Part shown: piece by piece, positions 1 to 8,971 of the stretch
Position numbering within the stretch: position 1 is the first letter of the stretch
How the letters are laid out: the number at the start of each line of letters is the position of its first letter
From: Deinococcus detaillensis
Lineage (GTDB): Bacteria; Deinococcota; Deinococci; Deinococcales; Deinococcaceae
Direction of reading: 5' to 3'
Length of the DNA stretch: 37,409 bases
NCBI RefSeq assembly: GCF_007280555.1
Contig: NZ_VKDB01000028.1
Location: 1 to 37,409 of the forward strand
Made by a program: the position numbers and the translations under genes
The notes under the pieces: generated by a model
Told to the model about the DNA's origin: nothing
The model's database searches: none
What the model saw: the letters and a program-made list of their open reading frames with translations, nothing else

Positions 1-87
1 GTAAGCGTCGGTGCAGGCTTTGAGTTGGTCGCGGGCGTCGGTGAAGCGGCTCTCAAGGGTGGGCTGTGCGTCGGTGGGGACACTCAC
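1..87 (-). CDS. N-terminal fragment of an unidentified protein, cut by the window edge
   Basis: An open frame runs off the left edge from a GTG at 87. Its 29 residues begin MSVPTDAQPT and continue with a charged, probably helical stretch (LESRFTDARDQLKACTDAY). A GGAG stands about 8 nt before the GTG on the minus strand, which supports this start. Too little is visible to assign a family, and the fragment could be chance. It would be read in the same direction as the genes at 746-5808 but lies beyond the strong hairpin at 661-713, so it is probably a separate transcription unit. Confidence 0.35.
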   Translation of the reverse strand, partial: MSVPTDAQPTLESRFTDARDQLKACTDAY

Positions 88-660
88 GGGGAACTCCGGG
101 CAGAAACCTCAGGTCTGCCAACCAGCCCGGATTCTTGACCGGGAGCGTCCCTACGAGTAAAGTAGGGCGTAGGCGAAGGCCTTCTACCTTGCCGGGTAGA
201 AAACAATTCGAAGCTTTCTGGACGGACACCCTCTGCGAACAACGGTCTTGTTAACCGCGCGGGGGGTTTTCCCGTTGGTCGATTGCTCGGTGACCGCCGG
301 GATGTAGCCAGTATACGGGGAAATCTGCTGGAAGTTACGATCGAGTGCGATTGCCGGATCTAGGCGATTGAGCATGGTGGTTTTTGTGTTTTGACGATGT
401 CGTCAGACTGCTCTTCTCGACATCATCTGGAAGCGAGCATGTTCAGGGTCACTGACCGTCGTCTGCGTTAAGCTGAGGCGGGATGAACTGTTATAGACGT
501 GAGCGGCGGCGTGATCAACCATCAATCCATTGCGAACAAATGCCAGTTGCTGAGCCGAGGCAGGCAACACGTTAAGTGGCTCATACGTCAGCAGTAGAAA
601 AAGCTCGTGTAGATTCGCCCGTGACGTCTGGTGGATTGCCTCACCACAGACCAATTCACG
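88..660. other. Stretch without a convincing gene
   Basis: No frame here shows a recognisable domain. Two minus-strand frames were considered: one of 63 codons (184-375) with no ribosome binding site, and one of 110 codons (403-735) that would have to be read through the hairpin at 661-713. The distal part of the second (about 403-660) has a protein-like composition and could be a decayed C-terminus, but I do not recognise it. A short inverted repeat (GATGTCG at 396-402, CGACATC at 418-424) is also present. Confidence 0.4.
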
Positions 661-713
661 CCAGAGCAAAAGAAGCAGGCGACCTAACAGGTCGCCTGCT
701 TCTTTTGCTCTGG
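661..713. terminator. Very long perfect hairpin, probable bidirectional terminator
   Basis: A 25-nt left arm (661-685) and a perfectly complementary 25-nt right arm (689-713) are separated by only 3 nt (AAC). The inner stem is GC-rich (GCAGGCGACCT). Further out come AAAAGA on one side and TCTTTT on the other, so a T-rich run follows the GC stem on both strands, as in a bidirectional intrinsic terminator. It lies just after the stop codon of the minus-strand gene ending at 746 and would end the importer operon. The arms are much longer than a terminator needs. Confidence 0.75.
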
Positions 714-745
714 CCCGATATACAGTCGAAGCCAACCGGCAGTTG

Positions 746-1315
746 TTACTCTCCGATCCAGTCGATCGTCTGAGCTGAGCCGCGTAGATTCTTGACCTCC
801 CCGGCGGGCGTGGTGAGCTTTAGGGCGGCGGCGGTGCTGGCTGTGGCATTGAGCAGCAGTGTGACCATCCCGTCCGCGCCAGTCGCAGTTTCGTATTTTG
901 CTGTCTCACCGGGAGCGATGGTGGCCGCGACCAAGGTGACCTGATCGCCCGCCTGACTGGAGATCACGTAAATAGGAGCCTTGCCAGTGTTCTTGACTTC
1001 CCAGGTGACTGCTACACCTGCCAGCGGATTGCCATCCCTATCGATGGCCGATACGGGTACCAGCACCTCACCCACGTCGTCACTCTGTATGGTGGGAGCC
1101 AAGCCGGTGCTGGCCGGGGCAGTGATTTCCACGTCCTGAATTTCAACCGTGATGGCTGGAGCAGCCGTGGGAGTGGCGGAAGCAGGAGCAGTTGCAGGCA
1201 CGGCAGCCGGAGCTGGAGTGGCCTGCGCGAATATCAGGGCAGTAGGTGAGACTGCGAGGGTCTGGGCCAAGCTGGGCGAGAAGAGGAGCGAGGCAGTCAG
1301 CATCAAGTGGCGCAT
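746..1315 (-). CDS. Small secreted Ala/Thr-rich protein with an Ig-like (Big-type) domain
   Basis: The 189-residue product starts with a signal-peptide-like segment (MRHLMLTASLLFSPSLAQTLA, about residues 1-21). A low-complexity Ala/Pro/Thr region follows (about 32-55), then a beta-rich domain with text typical of bacterial Ig-like folds: VPVSAIDRDGNPLAGVAVTW, and later GADGMVTLLL (about 85-175). AAGGAG precedes the ATG at 1315. It is the last gene after the ABC importer, 41 nt beyond the ATPase gene and followed by the hairpin at 661-713, so it may be cotranscribed. It is exported and probably acts at or outside the envelope. No enzymatic motif is visible, and a link to the transporter is only positional. 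Confidence 0.8.
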   Translation of the reverse strand: MRHLMLTASLLFSPSLAQTLAVSPTALIFAQATPAPAAVPATAPASATPTAAPAITVEIQDVEITAPASTGLAPTIQSDDVGEVLVPVSAIDRDGNPLAGVAVTWEVKNTGKAPIYVISSQAGDQVTLVAATIAPGETAKYETATGADGMVTLLLNATASTAAALKLTTPAGEVKNLRGSAQTIDWIGE

Positions 1316-1356
1316 GGGAAACTCCTTGTGAACAGGGGAAGAATGAGGGGTTCGTT

Positions 1357-2418
1357 TCAGGCGGGCAGAATGTACAGGCCATTGCTGCGGAAATCCAGAT
1401 GGATGTCGCTGCCGTTGGGCAGGATGGTGGACTCAGAAGGCGGGGCAATCAACACGGCTCCAGCAGAAGTTTCGATGGTGTACTCGGTCATGGCTCCCAG
1501 ATACGCGCCGGAGGTGATGCGCCCGACCAGCCCGCTCTCGCTGAACGAGATGGATTCGGGCCGCACCAGCACGCGCACGTCGCCGGTGGGTGCGCCGGAC
1601 TGCGTGTACGGCAAGGAAACATTGCCGAAGCTGAGTTGATGCCCATCATAGGTGGCTTGCAGCAGATTGGCCTCGCCGATAAAGTCCGCGACAAAGGCAT
1701 TGGCGGGGCGGCGGTACAGGTCTTCTGGTGTGCCGACCTGCTCAATTTTCCCAGCGCTCATGACCACCACCACGTCCGAGATCGCCAGCGCCTCAGCCTG
1801 ATCGTGGGTCACGTAAACAGCGGTGATGCCCAACTGCTGCTGGATGGCGCGAATCTCGTTGCGCATCTGGCGGCGCAGTTTGGCGTCCAGGTTAGAGAGC
1901 GGCTCGTCAAAGAGCAGCACCTTGGGCTTCATGACCAGTGCGCGGGCCAAAGCGACGCGCTGCTGCTGCCCGCCCGACAGTTGCGAGGGTGCGCGGCTGC
2001 CGTAGCCGCCCAGACCCACCAGTTTCAGGGCTTCCTCTGCGGCGTGTACGGCGTCGTGGCGGCGGGCGACGCGCAGGCCGTAGGCGACGTTCTCCAGCAC
2101 ACTCAGGTGCGGGAACAACGCGTAACTCTGAAACACCATCGTCACGTCGCGCTGCGCCGCCGAGAGCTGGGTCACGTCCTCGTGGTCAATGGACAGCTTG
2201 CCCTCGGTGATGGTTTCCAGCCCGGCGATCATCCGCAAAATGGTGGTTTTACCGCAGCCCGAAGGCCCCAGCAGCGTGACCAGCGTGCCGGGTTCCACCT
2301 CCAGATTGGCACTCTGGACGGCGGTGGTCTTGCCGAAACGCTTGGTGACGCCCTCCAGCTTGACCGGAGCCGCCCGACTGTTTGGGGCAGAGGTTGGACG
2401 GGATTGGGTGGCGGTCAT
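1357..2418 (-). CDS. ABC importer ATP-binding subunit (FbpC/AfuC/PotA-like)
   Basis: This 353-residue ATPase would power the permease encoded just upstream. All nucleotide-binding motifs are intact: Walker A GPSGCGKTT (51-59), Q-loop VFQSYALFPH (about 95-104), signature LSGGQ (147-151), Walker B ending LLFDEP (DE at 171-172), and the H-loop VTHDQAEAL. The C-terminal ~110 residues fit a TOBE-type regulatory domain, usual in the ferric/polyamine/sugar-phosphate ATPases. The ATG at 2418 lies 22 nt after the permease stop with GAGAGG just before it. The operon order is binding protein, permease, ATPase. The sequence alone does not give the substrate. Homologues are often labelled ferric transporters, but AfuABC-type systems also import hexose phosphates. 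Confidence 0.93.
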   Translation of the reverse strand: MTATQSRPTSAPNSRAAPVKLEGVTKRFGKTTAVQSANLEVEPGTLVTLLGPSGCGKTTILRMIAGLETITEGKLSIDHEDVTQLSAAQRDVTMVFQSYALFPHLSVLENVAYGLRVARRHDAVHAAEEALKLVGLGGYGSRAPSQLSGGQQQRVALARALVMKPKVLLFDEPLSNLDAKLRRQMRNEIRAIQQQLGITAVYVTHDQAEALAISDVVVVMSAGKIEQVGTPEDLYRRPANAFVADFIGEANLLQATYDGHQLSFGNVSLPYTQSGAPTGDVRVLVRPESISFSESGLVGRITSGAYLGAMTEYTIETSAGAVLIAPPSESTILPNGSDIHLDFRSNGLYILPA

Positions 2419-2440
2419 GGATTCCTCTCAAAAATGATGT

Positions 2441-4804
2441 TCATACGCTTACCCCCGCCTTTGATCCGCCCATCCGCCCCACGCCCCAGGTCATCAGGGC
2501 AATCACAACAGCCAGCGTGAAGACCAGCAGCGCCGACAGCGCCGCCGCGTCGCCGAGTTGCCCGCGCTCCACCATGCTCAGCACCTCGCTGGTGACCACC
2601 TTGTGGTCCGGCGAGATCAAAAAGATAATCTGCGAGATGGCGGTCATGGCCCGCACGAAGGCGAAGATCAGGGCCGAGATCAGCGCTGGGCGAATCAGGG
2701 GCATTACCACTCGCCACAGCGTGGTCAGGCTGCCCGCACGCAGGGTAGTGCTGGCCTCCTCCAGCGCCGGATCAATCTGGCGCAGGTTGGCAACAGAGGA
2801 CCGGATGCCCACTGGCATGTTGCGGAAGATAAAGGCGACAATCAGGATCAACATGGTGCCGGTCATGTATGCGAAGCCGCTGTTCAGCGCCAGGATGTAC
2901 CCGATCCCAATGACGGTGCCGGGAACAGCGAAGGACAACAGAGAGCCGAGCTCGATAAAACCTCGCCCGAAGAATTTCTGCCGCGTGATCAGGTAGGCGA
3001 TCACCACGCTGAGGATCAGCACAGGCAGGCTGCTGAGGGCCGCGATCTTGAGGGTGTTGAAGAACACGTCCAGCGACCCCACTGACAGGTTGCGGATGTG
3101 TTCGGTAGTGAAGGTATTGTCAAAGCCCCACAGTTTGACCAGCGCTCCGAAGAACATGCTGCCATACACCGCGCCCACGAACAGCACCCAGATCATGAAT
3201 ACGAAAAGCAGAACGCGCTCCAGCACGGGCGGCAGCGGTGTGACCATGCCCTGGGCGGGCTTGCCGGTGATGGTGGTGAAACTGGTGCGCCCCAGCCACG
3301 CTTGCTGTGCCAGAAACGCTGAAACGCTCAAGGCCAGCAGCACCGTGCCGTACACCGACGCCTCGGCAGGGTTGAACTCCACCGAGAAGTACACTTGCGT
3401 CGCCAGAAACGAACCACCCATAACAAACGGGTTGCCGAAATCGGCCAGACTCTCAATGATGGTCAGCAAAAAGGCGTTGGCGAGGCCGGGGCGTACCAGC
3501 GGCCAGATCACGGTTTTCAGAACGTGCCAGCGGCTCGCACCCAAGGTGACGGCGGCTTCCTCCAACGTGCCGTTGAGGCTTTGCACCACGCCCACCAGCA
3601 CCAGGTAAGCAATCGGGGTATAAGCCAGCGTCTGCGCGATGCCCACGCCCAACTGCCCCAGCAGCGCGTCGGTGTCTAGGCCCAAAATGCCGCTGGTGAT
3701 CAGTCCTTGGCGGCCCAGCAAAAAGATCAGCGCGAAGCCGATCACGAACGGCGGCGTGATGATCGGCAGAAGCGAGAAGACGCCCAATAGCTTATTGGCC
3801 GTGATGCGCCGCCGGGTCATCCACCACGCCAGCCCAACTCCGGCCAGCACGCCGAGGCCCTTGAACAGCAGCCCCAGATCGGCAGTTTGCGGCGTGCTGG
3901 CTGCCAGCGCCCCAATGGCGTACCCTGCTAGTGCCAGCGGCACGAACAGGTACGGCCCGAACGACGCCCGGCTGCGGGTGCCCAGCAGCGCAAAGGCCAG
4001 CGCCAGCGCCGTAGCCGCTGTCGCAACGCTCACCGCCAGCAACACGCTATTTCGCAGCGCCCCGAATCCGAAATACAGCGCAGCGAAGACGCCCACCCCC
4101 AGCGCCGCCAGCAGGGTATTTCTCACCGTCGCCCAGACTGGACGCTTCCTCCACAGCGACAGCCCCAGCCCGGCCATCCCGCCCACGACGGTGGCGATCA
4201 GGGCCAGCACCGCCTCGCTCTGAGGCGTGGTCTCGTTCTCCAGCACGAAAAACGCTGGAGAGGTCAGCACGCTGCGGAAGGCCTCCAGTGAAAAGCCCGT
4301 TTCGCCGAATGCGTTTCTCAGCACCTTGTACAGCGGGAACATCACGAACAGAATCAGGAATAGACCCACCCACAGTGTCGAACTGGCGATGAAGCGGTCA
4401 GCTTTGATGATCCCTGTATCCGAGAGCGCCATGCCCGTGACCGACAGCAGCGCCAGCGCGGTGATGAGTGCGCCCAGATCAGCGGGCTGATTTCTAAAGA
4501 CGATGAAAAAGGCCGTGACCGAAAATCCGGCCAGCGCCACGACCAGCGTGGGCAAAGCGCGGTTGGCCCTGCCCAAGAAGCTCAGGGCCAATGTGGCGAA
4601 CAAGGCGGCCAAGGGCACCCACAGCACTGGCAGGGTTCCCAACAGGCTTAAACCGCTGGGGCCACCGGCCAGAAAGGCCCGGCCCTGACGCACCCAAGGC
4701 AAGAAGGTAAAGGCCAGCAGGCCCAGCAGCGGCCAGAGCAGGAGGGCGACTTGCACTCCGGCCCGGTTCCTCTCCGAAACGGGGGGAGTTACCGCCGTGG
4801 TAAT
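2441..4804 (-). CDS. ABC importer double permease (FbpB/AfuB-like), probable ATT start
   Basis: A polytopic inner-membrane protein of about 787 residues. It carries two permease cores with EAA loops: EEAAVTLGASRW (near residue 414) and EEASTTLRAGSL (near 680). Both would dock to the single ATPase type encoded downstream. The N-terminal ~300 residues add several extra membrane segments. The start is unusual. The only in-frame ATG (4864) lies deep in the binding-protein gene with no ribosome site, whereas AAGGAGG at 4818-4812 is 7 nt from an ATT at 4804. A GTG at 4756 is a later alternative. The chosen start overlaps the binding-protein gene, whose stop is at 4789-4791, which suggests coupling. 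Function and topology are clear; the exact start is not. Confidence 0.88.
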   Translation of the reverse strand: MTTAVTPPVSERNRAGVQVALLLWPLLGLLAFTFLPWVRQGRAFLAGGPSGLSLLGTLPVLWVPLAALFATLALSFLGRANRALPTLVVALAGFSVTAFFIVFRNQPADLGALITALALLSVTGMALSDTGIIKADRFIASSTLWVGLFLILFVMFPLYKVLRNAFGETGFSLEAFRSVLTSPAFFVLENETTPQSEAVLALIATVVGGMAGLGLSLWRKRPVWATVRNTLLAALGVGVFAALYFGFGALRNSVLLAVSVATAATALALAFALLGTRSRASFGPYLFVPLALAGYAIGALAASTPQTADLGLLFKGLGVLAGVGLAWWMTRRRITANKLLGVFSLLPIITPPFVIGFALIFLLGRQGLITSGILGLDTDALLGQLGVGIAQTLAYTPIAYLVLVGVVQSLNGTLEEAAVTLGASRWHVLKTVIWPLVRPGLANAFLLTIIESLADFGNPFVMGGSFLATQVYFSVEFNPAEASVYGTVLLALSVSAFLAQQAWLGRTSFTTITGKPAQGMVTPLPPVLERVLLFVFMIWVLFVGAVYGSMFFGALVKLWGFDNTFTTEHIRNLSVGSLDVFFNTLKIAALSSLPVLILSVVIAYLITRQKFFGRGFIELGSLLSFAVPGTVIGIGYILALNSGFAYMTGTMLILIVAFIFRNMPVGIRSSVANLRQIDPALEEASTTLRAGSLTTLWRVVMPLIRPALISALIFAFVRAMTAISQIIFLISPDHKVVTSEVLSMVERGQLGDAAALSALLVFTLAVVIALMTWGVGRMGGSKAGVSV

Positions 4805-5808
4805 GGAAAGACCTCCTTGGTCCAGCGCGAGATGATGCGGGCGCGGGTGGCGCTGTCGCCCCATTTGGCGAAGTCGTAGTCAATGATCTTGATTTTGTCG
4901 AGGTCGGGTGAAGCGGCGGCCACAGGCGTTTTGCTGTTGGACTGGATCTGGAAGGATTCCACCGTCGCCGCCAGCTTCTGCGTCTCAGGCTTGAGGACAA
5001 AGTCGATGAACTGCTTGCCTGCCGCCGCATTGGGGCCATTAGTGACCAAGCTGACGCCGCCGATTTCGGTGCCCGTTCCGGCCTTGGGCGCAACCGCCCG
5101 CACCGGGAAACCGCGCACGTTCTGCGCCACCGCGTCGTGCATGAAAGTTACGCCCACCGCCACCTCGCCGCGAGCTGCTAGGAACGCTGCGCCGGAGCCG
5201 GGGCGGGTATAGCCGTTGCGCGGCACGTTGTTGTGGATTTTCTTGAGGAGGTCAAAGGCCTGATCCTCGCCGTAAATCTGAATCAGGGTGGTGATCATGG
5301 TGTAGGCCGTGCCGGAGGTGTTGGGGTTGGGCATAGCGACGAGGCCCTTGTACTTGGGATCGCCCAAGTCGGGCCAGTCGGTGGGAGCACTCAGGTTGCG
5401 CTTTTTCAGCACCGTGTCGTTGACGGCGAACCCGAGCGCCCCGGTGTACAGCGGGATGTAGGCGTTCCTGACTTGCGAGCGCAGCGACGGATACAGATCA
5501 TTCCAAGCTTTAGGCTTGTAGTAGGTCAGCAGCTTTTCCTTGGTGCCCGCTTCATGCACGTCGCCGGTACCGCCGAATAGCACGTCAAAGCTGGGATTGT
5601 CCTTCTCGGCACGTAACCGGGCCAGCGACTCGCCCGCAGACAGCCGCAGGAATTTAGCCTCGCCGCCCGTTTCTTTTTTGTAGGCGTTGGCCACGACTTG
5701 ACACCAATCGGCCTGTGCGCCGCAAACAAAGGTCAGGCTGCCTTGAGCGGCGGCGCTGCTCGCGCTGACCAGCAGGGTAAGGGTCAAGATTCGTTTCATA
5801 CGCTGCAT
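4789..5808 (-). CDS. ABC importer periplasmic substrate-binding protein (AfuA/FbpA-like)
   Basis: The 339-residue product begins with a signal peptide (MQRMKRILTLTLLVSASSAAAQ), so it is exported. The mature part has the class of fold seen in ferric-, hexose-phosphate- and 2-aminoethylphosphonate-binding proteins: LTFVCGAQADWCQVVANAY at the mature N-terminus, FDVLFGG (strand and hinge), and PNPNTSGTAYTMI, which usually lines the ligand pocket. The ATG at 5808 is preferred over one 18 codons upstream because AAAGGAG sits just before it and the signal peptide then starts properly. It heads the importer operon and is divergent from the sensor operon at 6025. The ligand cannot be fixed from sequence. 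Iron is the common annotation, but phosphorylated sugars fit the neighbourhood as well or better. Confidence 0.9.
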   Translation of the reverse strand: MQRMKRILTLTLLVSASSAAAQGSLTFVCGAQADWCQVVANAYKKETGGEAKFLRLSAGESLARLRAEKDNPSFDVLFGGTGDVHEAGTKEKLLTYYKPKAWNDLYPSLRSQVRNAYIPLYTGALGFAVNDTVLKKRNLSAPTDWPDLGDPKYKGLVAMPNPNTSGTAYTMITTLIQIYGEDQAFDLLKKIHNNVPRNGYTRPGSGAAFLAARGEVAVGVTFMHDAVAQNVRGFPVRAVAPKAGTGTEIGGVSLVTNGPNAAAGKQFIDFVLKPETQKLAATVESFQIQSNSKTPVAAASPDLDKIKIIDYDFAKWGDSATRARIISRWTKEVFPLPRR

Positions 5809-6024
5809 ATGTTCTCCTTTAAGCAACCGGCAGAATGAGGGATGGCGAAGAATAGCTGACAAGCGCCTCTTAAGGCGGCAGGGCAGACAGGAGACCGCTG
5901 TTATAGTTCAGGATTAAGTCTGCAAAAGGGGAGTGCCGTACTCAAGCTTTGGTACATTGAGTTCACAGGCCTGGGCAGCAAAGAGACGCGCCGAGCGAGC
6001 GGGCAGACTCTAGAATGCCGAGCA
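5809..6024. promoter_or_regulatory. Divergent control region between importer and sensor operons
   Basis: This 216-nt gap separates the importer operon (leftward) from the sensor operon (rightward) and is the natural place for the response regulator to act. A TAGAAT hexamer at 6011-6016 ends 8 nt before the ATG at 6025, and there is no ribosome binding site, which suggests a leaderless or nearly leaderless transcript. An inverted repeat ACTCAA (5940-5945) / TTGAGT (5957-5962) with an 11-nt spacer is a possible operator. On the minus strand a TATAAC hexamer near 5900 could serve the importer. All sites are inferred by eye. Confidence 0.45.
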
Positions 6025-7344
6025 ATGCCGAGAAGCAGAAGAAAACATTCAGCGTTCAAACGCACAGCACTGGTGACTGGGATCTTGGCATGGCTGGGAA
6101 CCGCACAGGCGCTTGTTCAGGTGGAGTTTTGGCACATTTTTTCCGACGCGCCGCGCCGACAGTGGATGCTGGATCGCGCCGCCGAGTTTCACCGCCTGCA
6201 CCCGGAGATTAAGGTCACGCCCGTGTCCTACGCCAATTATCCGCAAACCTTTCAGGCGCTGGCGACAGCGGCCCGCACCGGCACAGCCCCGGCTCTGGTT
6301 CAGATTTCCGAAGCGGGCACTCAGCTGGCCATCGACAGCACGCTGTTCCGGCCTCTGCCCGCCGCTGCTGGGCGGCAGGTGCAGGACATGCTGCCCTCAG
6401 TACTGAATTACTACCGGGTGGGTGGGCAACTCTACGGCTTGCCGTTCAACACCTCCTCCCCAGTGTTGTATGCCAACACGTCGCTGCTGCGAAAGGCTGG
6501 CATCACGGCGGATCATCTGCCTGACACGCTGGAAGCTCTGACCACCACCTGCGCGACCCTGAAGCGCACAGCGAGGTCGGTCGACTGTCTAACCTTTCCA
6601 GTGGACGCTTGGTATTTCGAGCAGTGGGCCGCGCAGCAGGGCGCACTCTGGGTGGACGGCGGCAACGGGCGGCAGGGCCGCGCCACTCAGACGTTTCTGA
6701 CCAGCGAGGCGGTGGCCCGTCCTCTGCGCTGGCTGGGGCAGATGAAACGCTCCGGTTATTACGTCAACACTGGCAAGCTGGAAGACAATACTGGCGTCAC
6801 CCAGTTGTTTTTATCAGGTCGGGTGGCGTTTTTGATGACCTCCTCCTCGCGCATTGGGCAGGTGCTGAGCGGCAGCAAGGCGAAGAACTTCACAGTGCAG
6901 GTGGGCCAGATGCCGGTGCCGCAGGGCAGCCCGCGTCAGGGTTTAGTGGTGGGCGGCAGCAGCTTGTGGATTCCGCGAGAGATCGCGCCCGAGAAGGCAA
7001 AGGCGGCGCAAGCCTTCGCCCTGTACTTGACCAGCACCGCCAACCTGGCGTCCTGGCACCGCATCAGCGGCTACGACCCACTGCGCCGCAGTAGTCTGGA
7101 GCTGCTCCAGCGGCAGGGCTGGTTCAGGGTAGGCGAGGCCCACACGGTCGCCGTGGAGCAGTTTCGCCGGACGCGCTCTACCCCGGCCACAGCGGGTGCA
7201 CTGTTTGGCAGCTTTTATGAAGTCCGGGCGGTGTTGCACGCGGCCATCGAGCGGGTACTGGGCGGCGCAGAGGTCGGCGCGTCGCTGAGAGTGGCCAAGG
7301 CGCGGGCCGACGAGATCATTCGGGCCTACAATGCGCGGCTTTAG
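6025..7344 (+). CDS. UgpB-like periplasmic binding protein of a sensor operon
   Basis: A 439-residue exported binding protein. Its signal peptide ends at a plausible AQA site (about residue 29). The mature part starts VEFWHIFSD and resembles glycerol-3-phosphate/oligosaccharide-binding proteins: EFHRLHPEIKVTPV, then LPFNTSSPVLYANTSLLRKAG and, near the end, AYNARL. No permease gene accompanies it. Instead it overlaps by 14 nt a membrane histidine kinase and then a response regulator, so its likely role is to present ligand to the kinase, as PgtC does for PgtB or TctC-type proteins do for their kinases. The similarity to UgpB suggests a phosphorylated or polyol-type ligand, an inference. The start at 6025 lacks a ribosome site; an ATG at 6015 is out of frame. 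Confidence 0.87.
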   Translation: MPRSRRKHSAFKRTALVTGILAWLGTAQALVQVEFWHIFSDAPRRQWMLDRAAEFHRLHPEIKVTPVSYANYPQTFQALATAARTGTAPALVQISEAGTQLAIDSTLFRPLPAAAGRQVQDMLPSVLNYYRVGGQLYGLPFNTSSPVLYANTSLLRKAGITADHLPDTLEALTTTCATLKRTARSVDCLTFPVDAWYFEQWAAQQGALWVDGGNGRQGRATQTFLTSEAVARPLRWLGQMKRSGYYVNTGKLEDNTGVTQLFLSGRVAFLMTSSSRIGQVLSGSKAKNFTVQVGQMPVPQGSPRQGLVVGGSSLWIPREIAPEKAKAAQAFALYLTSTANLASWHRISGYDPLRRSSLELLQRQGWFRVGEAHTVAVEQFRRTRSTPATAGALFGSFYEVRAVLHAAIERVLGGAEVGASLRVAKARADEIIRAYNARL

Positions 7345-8971
7345 TGCCGCTCTGCTCCGCAGACCCGCCTCGTCCGACGCGGCGCGGCTGGCACGAGTCA
7401 CGGTGCCCCCGGCCCGCTGGCGCAGGCTGCGGATGTGGCAGCGCTTTTTTCTGAGTCAGGTGACGGTCTTCACCCTGCTGATGCTGATTCTGGTAGCCGT
7501 GCAGTACGCCTCGTTGACGGACCGCACTCGCCAGGAATTTGGCGAACGCGCCCTGATGCTCTCGCGCACCATCGCCAACATGCCGACCCTCCGAACCTAC
7601 TTCATCCGTCCGGATGTGCCGCTGCGTATTGATCCGCTGCTGCGCCAGATGCAAGCCGATATCGGCGCGGACTTTCTGGTGGTGGGCGGACGCCTGGGCA
7701 TGCGTTACGCCCATCCGTTTCCGCCCGCGCTGGCGCAGCGCATCAGCCGCAGCGGACCAGACGACGTGCTCGCGAGCGGCGACCCGGTGGAAGTGGGCGT
7801 GCAGCAGTTCAGGGAATTCATCTGGGGTAAGGCTGAGGTACGCGGCGCGGCAAACGAAGTGATCGGGCTGGTGTCCACCGGGTTCCTGCTGCCCACCGTG
7901 CAAGCCATCGTCTGGCGGGTCTCCCTCGGCCTGCTGCCGTGGTACGGTTTCGGCTTGCTGTTCGCGCTGCTGAGCAGTTTGTACTTGAGTGCCCGTTTGC
8001 GGCGCGATTTGTTCGATCTGGAACCGGACCAGATTTCGGGACTGGTCTCGCAGCACCACGCGGTCCTCACAGCGCTGCAAGACGGCGTGCTGGTGCTGGA
8101 ACAAGACCGGGTGGTGCTAGCTAATCAGTGCGCCCTAGATTATATGGGGGTGGCGAGCATTGCCGGGCTGCCTTGCCTGCCAACGTTGTGGCCTGAACTC
8201 TCGGCGCTGCTGCAACGTGAGGCGCGGCCATCGTTCCGGGAAGCTCCCGGCAACTGGCGGCAGCAGCCGGTGCTCATCAGCGGCTACCGGCTTCCCAACG
8301 CGCAGCAGGTGGTGGTGTTTCGCGAGCGGGCCGAGGCGGTCAGGCTGGCTGAAGAGCTGACTCACGCGCGTGAGTATGTCGAGTTGCTGCGCTCGCAGAC
8401 CCACGAATTCACTAACCGGCTGCACACCATCGCGGGCCTGATGCAGATTGGACGCCCCGAACTGGCCTTGCAAGTCATTCAGCGCGAGGCAGGCCAGGCC
8501 CAGCAAATCAGTGACCGGGTCAGTGGGATTGTGCCGCCCCGGCTGGCGGCTCTACTGGCTGGCAAGATAGCCCGCGCCCGTGAACTCGGCGTGGACCTGC
8601 AAATCGATCCGGCCTCTGCCCTGGAAGACCACTGGCCGGGCGGCGTGATCGATACCCTGATTCTGGCGGTGGGCAATCTGGTGGAAAACGCCTTCGACGC
8701 GGTACGCGGCCAGAACGCGCCGCAGATCAGCGTGATGATCGGCGAAGATGCCGAAGGAGTGCAGTTGGAGGTACGTGACGGCGGCCCTGGGCTGACTCCA
8801 CCCCACCTGCCCCATCCAGGGTTCAGTACCAAAGGACCAGGACGCGGCCAGGGCTTGGCGCTGATTCACCAACACCTGCTGCCGTATCACGGGCAGCTCG
8901 AATACTTCAGGGCTGCCGAGGAGTCGGTCTTTATTCTCAGTATTCCTGCCGCACCGGAACTTGGTCTGTGA
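7331..8971 (+). CDS. Membrane sensor histidine kinase, CitA/DcuS type
   Basis: A 546-residue kinase. A first membrane segment (about residues 38-61) and a second (about 190-222) enclose a periplasmic sensor domain of about 130 residues. A PAS-like region follows (about 230-330). The phosphoacceptor motif is SQTHEFTNRLHTI with His358, the form typical of CitA/DcuS kinases. The ATPase domain has the N-box NLVENAFDAV (Asn453), then DGGPGL and a GRGQGLAL G2 box. The gene overlaps the binding-protein gene by 14 nt and the regulator gene by 4 nt, so the three products are probably made together. The first ~35 residues before the first membrane segment are Arg/Ala-rich and a later start is possible. 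The signal is probably the ligand-loaded binding protein. Confidence 0.92.
   Translation: MRGFSAALLRRPASSDAARLARVTVPPARWRRLRMWQRFFLSQVTVFTLLMLILVAVQYASLTDRTRQEFGERALMLSRTIANMPTLRTYFIRPDVPLRIDPLLRQMQADIGADFLVVGGRLGMRYAHPFPPALAQRISRSGPDDVLASGDPVEVGVQQFREFIWGKAEVRGAANEVIGLVSTGFLLPTVQAIVWRVSLGLLPWYGFGLLFALLSSLYLSARLRRDLFDLEPDQISGLVSQHHAVLTALQDGVLVLEQDRVVLANQCALDYMGVASIAGLPCLPTLWPELSALLQREARPSFREAPGNWRQQPVLISGYRLPNAQQVVVFRERAEAVRLAEELTHAREYVELLRSQTHEFTNRLHTIAGLMQIGRPELALQVIQREAGQAQQISDRVSGIVPPRLAALLAGKIARARELGVDLQIDPASALEDHWPGGVIDTLILAVGNLVENAFDAVRGQNAPQISVMIGEDAEGVQLEVRDGGPGLTPPHLPHPGFSTKGPGRGQGLALIHQHLLPYHGQLEYFRAAEESVFILSIPAAPELGL

Noticed and set aside
184..375. Minus-strand ORF of 63 codons
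   Set aside because: It has no ribosome site, no promoter-like hexamer at the right place and no recognisable features.
1246..2520. Long plus-strand frame of 424 codons opposite the ATPase gene
   Set aside because: It is antisense to a gene with all ABC ATPase motifs, has no domain and no ribosome site. High GC content produces such frames.
1357..5808. Firm annotation of the importer as a ferric-iron transporter
   Set aside because: The family also includes hexose-phosphate and phosphonate importers. The neighbouring UgpB-like sensor operon argues against assuming iron.
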